The notes beneath the pieces are model-generated. The model was not told the DNA's origin. It did not search any database and was given only the letters and a program-made list of their open reading frames with translations. Below are positions 6,315 to 8,597 of a DNA stretch of 8,597 nt, in pieces (within the stretch, counting starts at the first letter, position 1; each line of letters begins with the position of its first letter). Position numbers and translations under genes: made by a program. The DNA lies in assembly GCA_016295665.1 (NCBI GenBank), contig JAEDKS010000105.1, forward strand, positions 1-8,597. Direction: 5' to 3'. Origin of the DNA: Clostridia bacterium. GTDB lineage: Bacteria > Bacillota > Clostridia > Christensenellales > Aristaeellaceae.

Positions 6315-6998
6315 ATGATCCACCTGCGGGTGGCAGAGCGGCTCTGCGACCAGCTGCAGCCGCAGCACCACGGTGCCTTTCTTCTGGGCAACATGGCCCC
6401 GGACAGCGGTCTGCCCGTGGACGACGGGAGCCGGTATGTGCCGGACAAGGACATCTCCCACTTCCGCTTCCCCGATGCCACCGGGGAGAAGCGCATCCAT
6501 GAGGAGGTCTTTCTCTCCCGCTGCTTTTCCCCGGCAAAGCGGGCGGCCTGCAGTGCGGACGCCTGGGCTTTCCACTACGGCTACCTGATCCATCTGCTCA
6601 CCGACAAGCTGTGGCGCCGCGACATCCTGCCCCTTGCCGTTCAGTGGCAGCCGGCGCTCCACGCCGCCGACCGGGGCACCTTCTGGCGGCAGGTCAAGAA
6701 AGACTGGTATGATCTGGATTTCCTGTACCTGAAGGCGCATCCGGATTTTCCGGCCTACCGGCGCTACCGGACGTATCCGCACCCGGAAAACGTGTATCTG
6801 GACTTCTTCCCGCCCGATGCCTTCGCCCTGCGCCGCCGATTCATCCTTGACTTCTACCGGGAGGGTGTCGCCCGGGTCGTGCCGCGCCCCACGCACCTCT
6901 CCGCCGGGCAGCTGGATGCCTTCGTGGCCTCCTGTGCCCGGGAGCTGCCGGAACGCTGCGGTTTTCTGGCGGACGAGATCAAAGCGCGCGGCCTGTAG
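6315..6998 (+). CDS. Zinc-dependent phospholipase C-like protein
   Basis: A 227-residue protein from the ATG, resembling small clostridial and bacillar proteins often named zinc-dependent phospholipase C family. Likely metal ligands are His3 (MIHLRVAE), Asp30 (GNMAPDSG), His49 (ISHF), and His93 with Asp97 (YLIHLLTD). No signal peptide is seen, so it is probably cytoplasmic, and phospholipase activity is not established for this branch. Start choice is doubtful. The strong AAAGGAGG (6287-6294) is 20 bases from ATG 6315, while an in-frame ACG at 6303 sits at the ideal eight-base spacing and would give M-A-T-W-M-I-H-L, which resembles family N-termini as I recall them. The gene begins 38 bases after the phosphorylase stop with no terminator between, so the two probably share a transcript. 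Confidence 0.82.
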   Translation: MIHLRVAERLCDQLQPQHHGAFLLGNMAPDSGLPVDDGSRYVPDKDISHFRFPDATGEKRIHEEVFLSRCFSPAKRAACSADAWAFHYGYLIHLLTDKLWRRDILPLAVQWQPALHAADRGTFWRQVKKDWYDLDFLYLKAHPDFPAYRRYRTYPHPENVYLDFFPPDAFALRRRFILDFYREGVARVVPRPTHLSAGQLDAFVASCARELPERCGFLADEIKARGL

Positions 6999-7036
6999 CC
7001 CCGGGTTTTTCTCATCAAGTTTTCATCCTTTCCGCC

Positions 7037-7065
7037 TTGCGGGGAGGTGGAAAGTGGCGTATAAT
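7037..7065 (+). promoter_or_regulatory. Promoter of the glycosyltransferase gene
   Basis: A perfect -10 TATAAT (7060-7065) has a partial -35 TTGCGG (7037-7042) 17 bases upstream. Transcription would begin near 7072. The upstream gene ends at 6998 without a clear hairpin terminator, although TTTTT occurs at 7006-7010, so some read-through is possible. Confidence 0.7.
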
Positions 7066-7099
7066 GTTGTTGTCAGTTTTGAACAGAAAATGGACACGA

Positions 7100-7136
7100 T
7101 TCCGCCGGCATCCCCGGCGGAGAAAGGAGCCGCCGC
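7100..7136 (+). promoter_or_regulatory. Structured leader with two competing hairpins around a Shine-Dalgarno
   Basis: TCCGCCGG (7101-7108) pairs perfectly with CCGGCGGA (7114-7121) around the loop CATCC, just before the Shine-Dalgarno AAAGGAG (7123-7129). The right arm can instead pair forward: CGGCGG (7115-7120) with CCGCCG (7130-7135), which places AAAGGAG inside a nine-base loop. The two folds exclude each other. Regulatory use is inferred; GC-rich DNA makes chance stems common. Confidence 0.4.
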
Positions 7137-7155
7137 GCGAGGCAGCATCGAAGCC

Positions 7156-8163
7156 ATGGCCACCAATGCAAGCATGATGATCGACCGGCAGCCGCTGGTC
7201 TCCGTCATCGTTCCCATGTATCAGTCCGCTCCCTACCTGCGCAACAGCCTGAACTCGGTTCAGGCGCAGACCTATGCGAACCTCGAGGTGCTGCTCATCG
7301 ACGACGGCTCCACCGACGAGACCATCGCCATCGCGCAGGAGTATCTGAACCGGGACAGCCGCTTTCGCCTGATCCGTCAGGAGACCCGGGGCGTTTCCGC
7401 AGCCCGGAACGCCGGGCTCGACGCCGCCACCGGCGAATGGATCGCCTCCATGGACAGCGACGACGAGCTGGTTCCCACCGCCATCCACACCCTGGTCACC
7501 GCGGCGCTGGAAAACGACGTCGCCATGAGCATGGGCGCCTATGTGGAGTGTCATCCGGTGAAGCCCATCCCCTTCCGGCGCACCGTGGGCGCGAAGCCCT
7601 GCGTGCTGCGCACCACGGAGGAGGTACAGCGCTATTTCCTCACCGACGGGCAGTTCCTGTGCCACATGTGGACGAAGCTGTTCCGCCGCGACCTGTTCGA
7701 TGAGCTCCGCTTCCCGGAGGGGAAGATCTACGAGGACAACTTTATCATGCCCGACGTGCTGGAGGCCGCCGGCAGCTGCGCCGTGGTCAACGTGCCGGTG
7801 TACCACTATCTGGTGCACAAGGGCAGCGTGTCCACCGCCGTGAACATCCGCCATCAGATGGACGGGCTGGAGGCCCGGCTGTACTACGCCGACTTCATGT
7901 CCCGTCACCACCCGGCGCTGGTGCCGCTGGCGAACGACGCGGCGCTGTCCTTTGCCTGCAACCTGCTGGGCAAGATGGAGCACGTGGGCGTCGACACCGT
8001 GCCGGAGGAGTGGCAGGAGACCCTCGCCACCATCGACCGGCTGCTGCCGGAGAGCGCGCTGCAGAACGGCATCTACCGCGCCGCTGCCGCCCTGTACCGG
8101 AGGAACCCCCGCATCATCTCCCATCTGGTGCACTGGGGGCTGGTGCTGGATCGGATGATCTGA
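7156..8163 (+). CDS. Family 2 glycosyltransferase (GT-A fold)
   Basis: A 335-residue enzyme that would transfer a sugar from a nucleotide-sugar donor to a cell-surface glycan or lipid acceptor. The N-terminal GT-A domain shows PLVSVIVPMYQSAPYL (13-28), LLIDDGSTDET with Asp49-Asp50, RGVSAARNAGL, and the metal-binding MDSDDE (99-104). YEDNFIMPD (192-200) carries the candidate catalytic acidic pair Glu193-Asp194. No transmembrane helix is visible, so it is probably cytoplasmic or peripheral at the membrane. Start is uncertain. ATG 7156 has only GAGG at 13 bases, while the strong AAAGGAG (7123-7129) is 26 bases away. ATG 7090 (22 extra residues) and ATG 7174 are in-frame alternatives. It appears as a single gene rather than part of a capsule cluster, and its acceptor is unknown. 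Confidence 0.92.
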   Translation: MATNASMMIDRQPLVSVIVPMYQSAPYLRNSLNSVQAQTYANLEVLLIDDGSTDETIAIAQEYLNRDSRFRLIRQETRGVSAARNAGLDAATGEWIASMDSDDELVPTAIHTLVTAALENDVAMSMGAYVECHPVKPIPFRRTVGAKPCVLRTTEEVQRYFLTDGQFLCHMWTKLFRRDLFDELRFPEGKIYEDNFIMPDVLEAAGSCAVVNVPVYHYLVHKGSVSTAVNIRHQMDGLEARLYYADFMSRHHPALVPLANDAALSFACNLLGKMEHVGVDTVPEEWQETLATIDRLLPESALQNGIYRAAAALYRRNPRIISHLVHWGLVLDRMI

Positions 8164-8179
8164 GCGCCGGTCGCGCCGC

Positions 8180-8597
8180 TCACAGCCGCACCGCCGCCAC
8201 GTTCAGGTCGATGGTCACCGTCTCTCGGGGCTCCCGGGCCAGACGCTCCTTCTCCCCGTCGGACAGATCCTGGTTGAGGGGCGTCATCCACACGAAGTCG
8301 CGCCACAGCCCCGCGTCCACGGGCCAGGCAACCGTGACCCGCCGGGCATCCAGCCAGCGGGCCTTTTCGCGCAGCCAGGCATCCACCCGGCCCTCCTCGT
8401 AGCGGGGCAGGCCCCGGGCCTCCCGCAGCTCCTGCAGGTAGCCGCCGCCCGGGTAGACCTTGATGAGCACCCCGTCCTCCGCCAGCACCCGCCGGAAGGC
8501 GTCGTAGCTGGCAGGGGTCAGCACGTCCAGCACGGCGGTGAACGCGCCGTCCGCGAAGGGCAGGCGCCGCAAATCCGCCACGCACCACAGCGCCGTG
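8180..8597 (-). CDS. SAM-dependent methyltransferase, RlmA-like rRNA guanine methyltransferase (5' end cut by window edge)
   Basis: The C-terminal 138 residues of a Rossmann-fold methyltransferase, open at the right edge. Visible motifs are TALWCVADLRRLPFADGAFT, then AVLDVLTPASYDAFRRVL, and EDGVLIKVYPGGGYLQELR. The pattern D-L-x-x-L-P-F-A-D-x-x-F-x-A-V-L-D, then P-A-x-Y-x-x-F-R-R-V-L, then P-G-x-x-x-L-x-E-L-R is characteristic of the 23S rRNA (guanine-N1)-methyltransferase RlmA group. The SAM-binding glycine loop and the N-terminal zinc finger expected in RlmA lie outside the window, so the precise target is not proven. It converges on the glycosyltransferase with only 16 bases between the stop codons. 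Confidence 0.85.
   Translation of the reverse strand, partial: TALWCVADLRRLPFADGAFTAVLDVLTPASYDAFRRVLAEDGVLIKVYPGGGYLQELREARGLPRYEEGRVDAWLREKARWLDARRVTVAWPVDAGLWRDFVWMTPLNQDLSDGEKERLAREPRETVTIDLNVAAVRL

Noticed and set aside
6283..6318. Tiny Arg-rich frame (MQRRRVPRRPG) ending in ATGA overlap with ATG 6315, suggesting translational coupling
   Set aside because: It has no ribosome site of its own and contains the Shine-Dalgarno of the next gene. A chance frame is more likely.
6990..7010. Possible terminator after the zinc-PLC-like gene (GGC-CTGTA-GCC then CCGGGTTTTT)
   Set aside because: Only three pairs form and the stem is not next to the T run, so it is too weak to call.
7015..8133. Minus-strand open frame of 372 codons
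   Set aside because: It is antisense to the glycosyltransferase, which carries clear family motifs. The His/Val/Gly-rich composition is typical of a shadow frame.

Overview
The window is GC-rich bacterial DNA, densely coded on both strands. Its AT-rich sigma-A type promoters (TTGACA/TACAAT, TTGACA/TATCAT), strong AAGGAGG-type ribosome sites and compact intrinsic terminators suggest a Bacillota, most likely a high-GC gut or rumen clostridium. A secreted GH10 xylanase supports a plant-fibre habitat. The lineage is an inference from style and gene content; no rRNA or marker gene is present. I see no mobile element, CRISPR array, tRNA or rRNA.

Left block (1-2231, minus strand): an AraC-family regulator (1155-2231) is followed after 68 bases by a secreted endo-xylanase with a CBM22-like module and a GH10 domain, cut by the left edge (1-1086). 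No terminator separates them, so they probably form a regulator-plus-enzyme operon. A divergent control region (2232-2602) holds a minus-strand promoter for the regulator, a near-consensus plus-strand promoter, and several inverted and direct repeats that look like operators.

Middle block (2603-6998, plus strand): a 607-residue surface protein with a signal peptide, four Ig-like repeats, one transmembrane helix and an acidic cytoplasmic tail ends at a good intrinsic terminator. Next is a MerR-family regulator with a BmrR/GyrI-like effector domain, driven by a typical MerR promoter (19-bp spacer with a dyad) and ending at its own terminator. A third promoter drives a nucleoside phosphorylase gene broken by a one-base frameshift, followed by a zinc-phospholipase-C-like protein, probably in the same transcript.

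Right block (7037-8597): a family 2 glycosyltransferase with its own promoter and a structured leader converges on a minus-strand methyltransferase resembling the RlmA group of rRNA guanine methyltransferases, cut by the right edge.

The genes look like ordinary clostridial housekeeping and accessory functions, and I do not see a clearly new multi-gene system. The most notable signals concern expression. A hairpin sits between a strong Shine-Dalgarno and its start codon (2563-2605). The zinc-PLC-like gene has a possible ACG start. The glycosyltransferase leader can form two competing hairpins. The AraC/surface-protein intergenic region is rich in repeats. The phosphorylase carries a clean frameshift.
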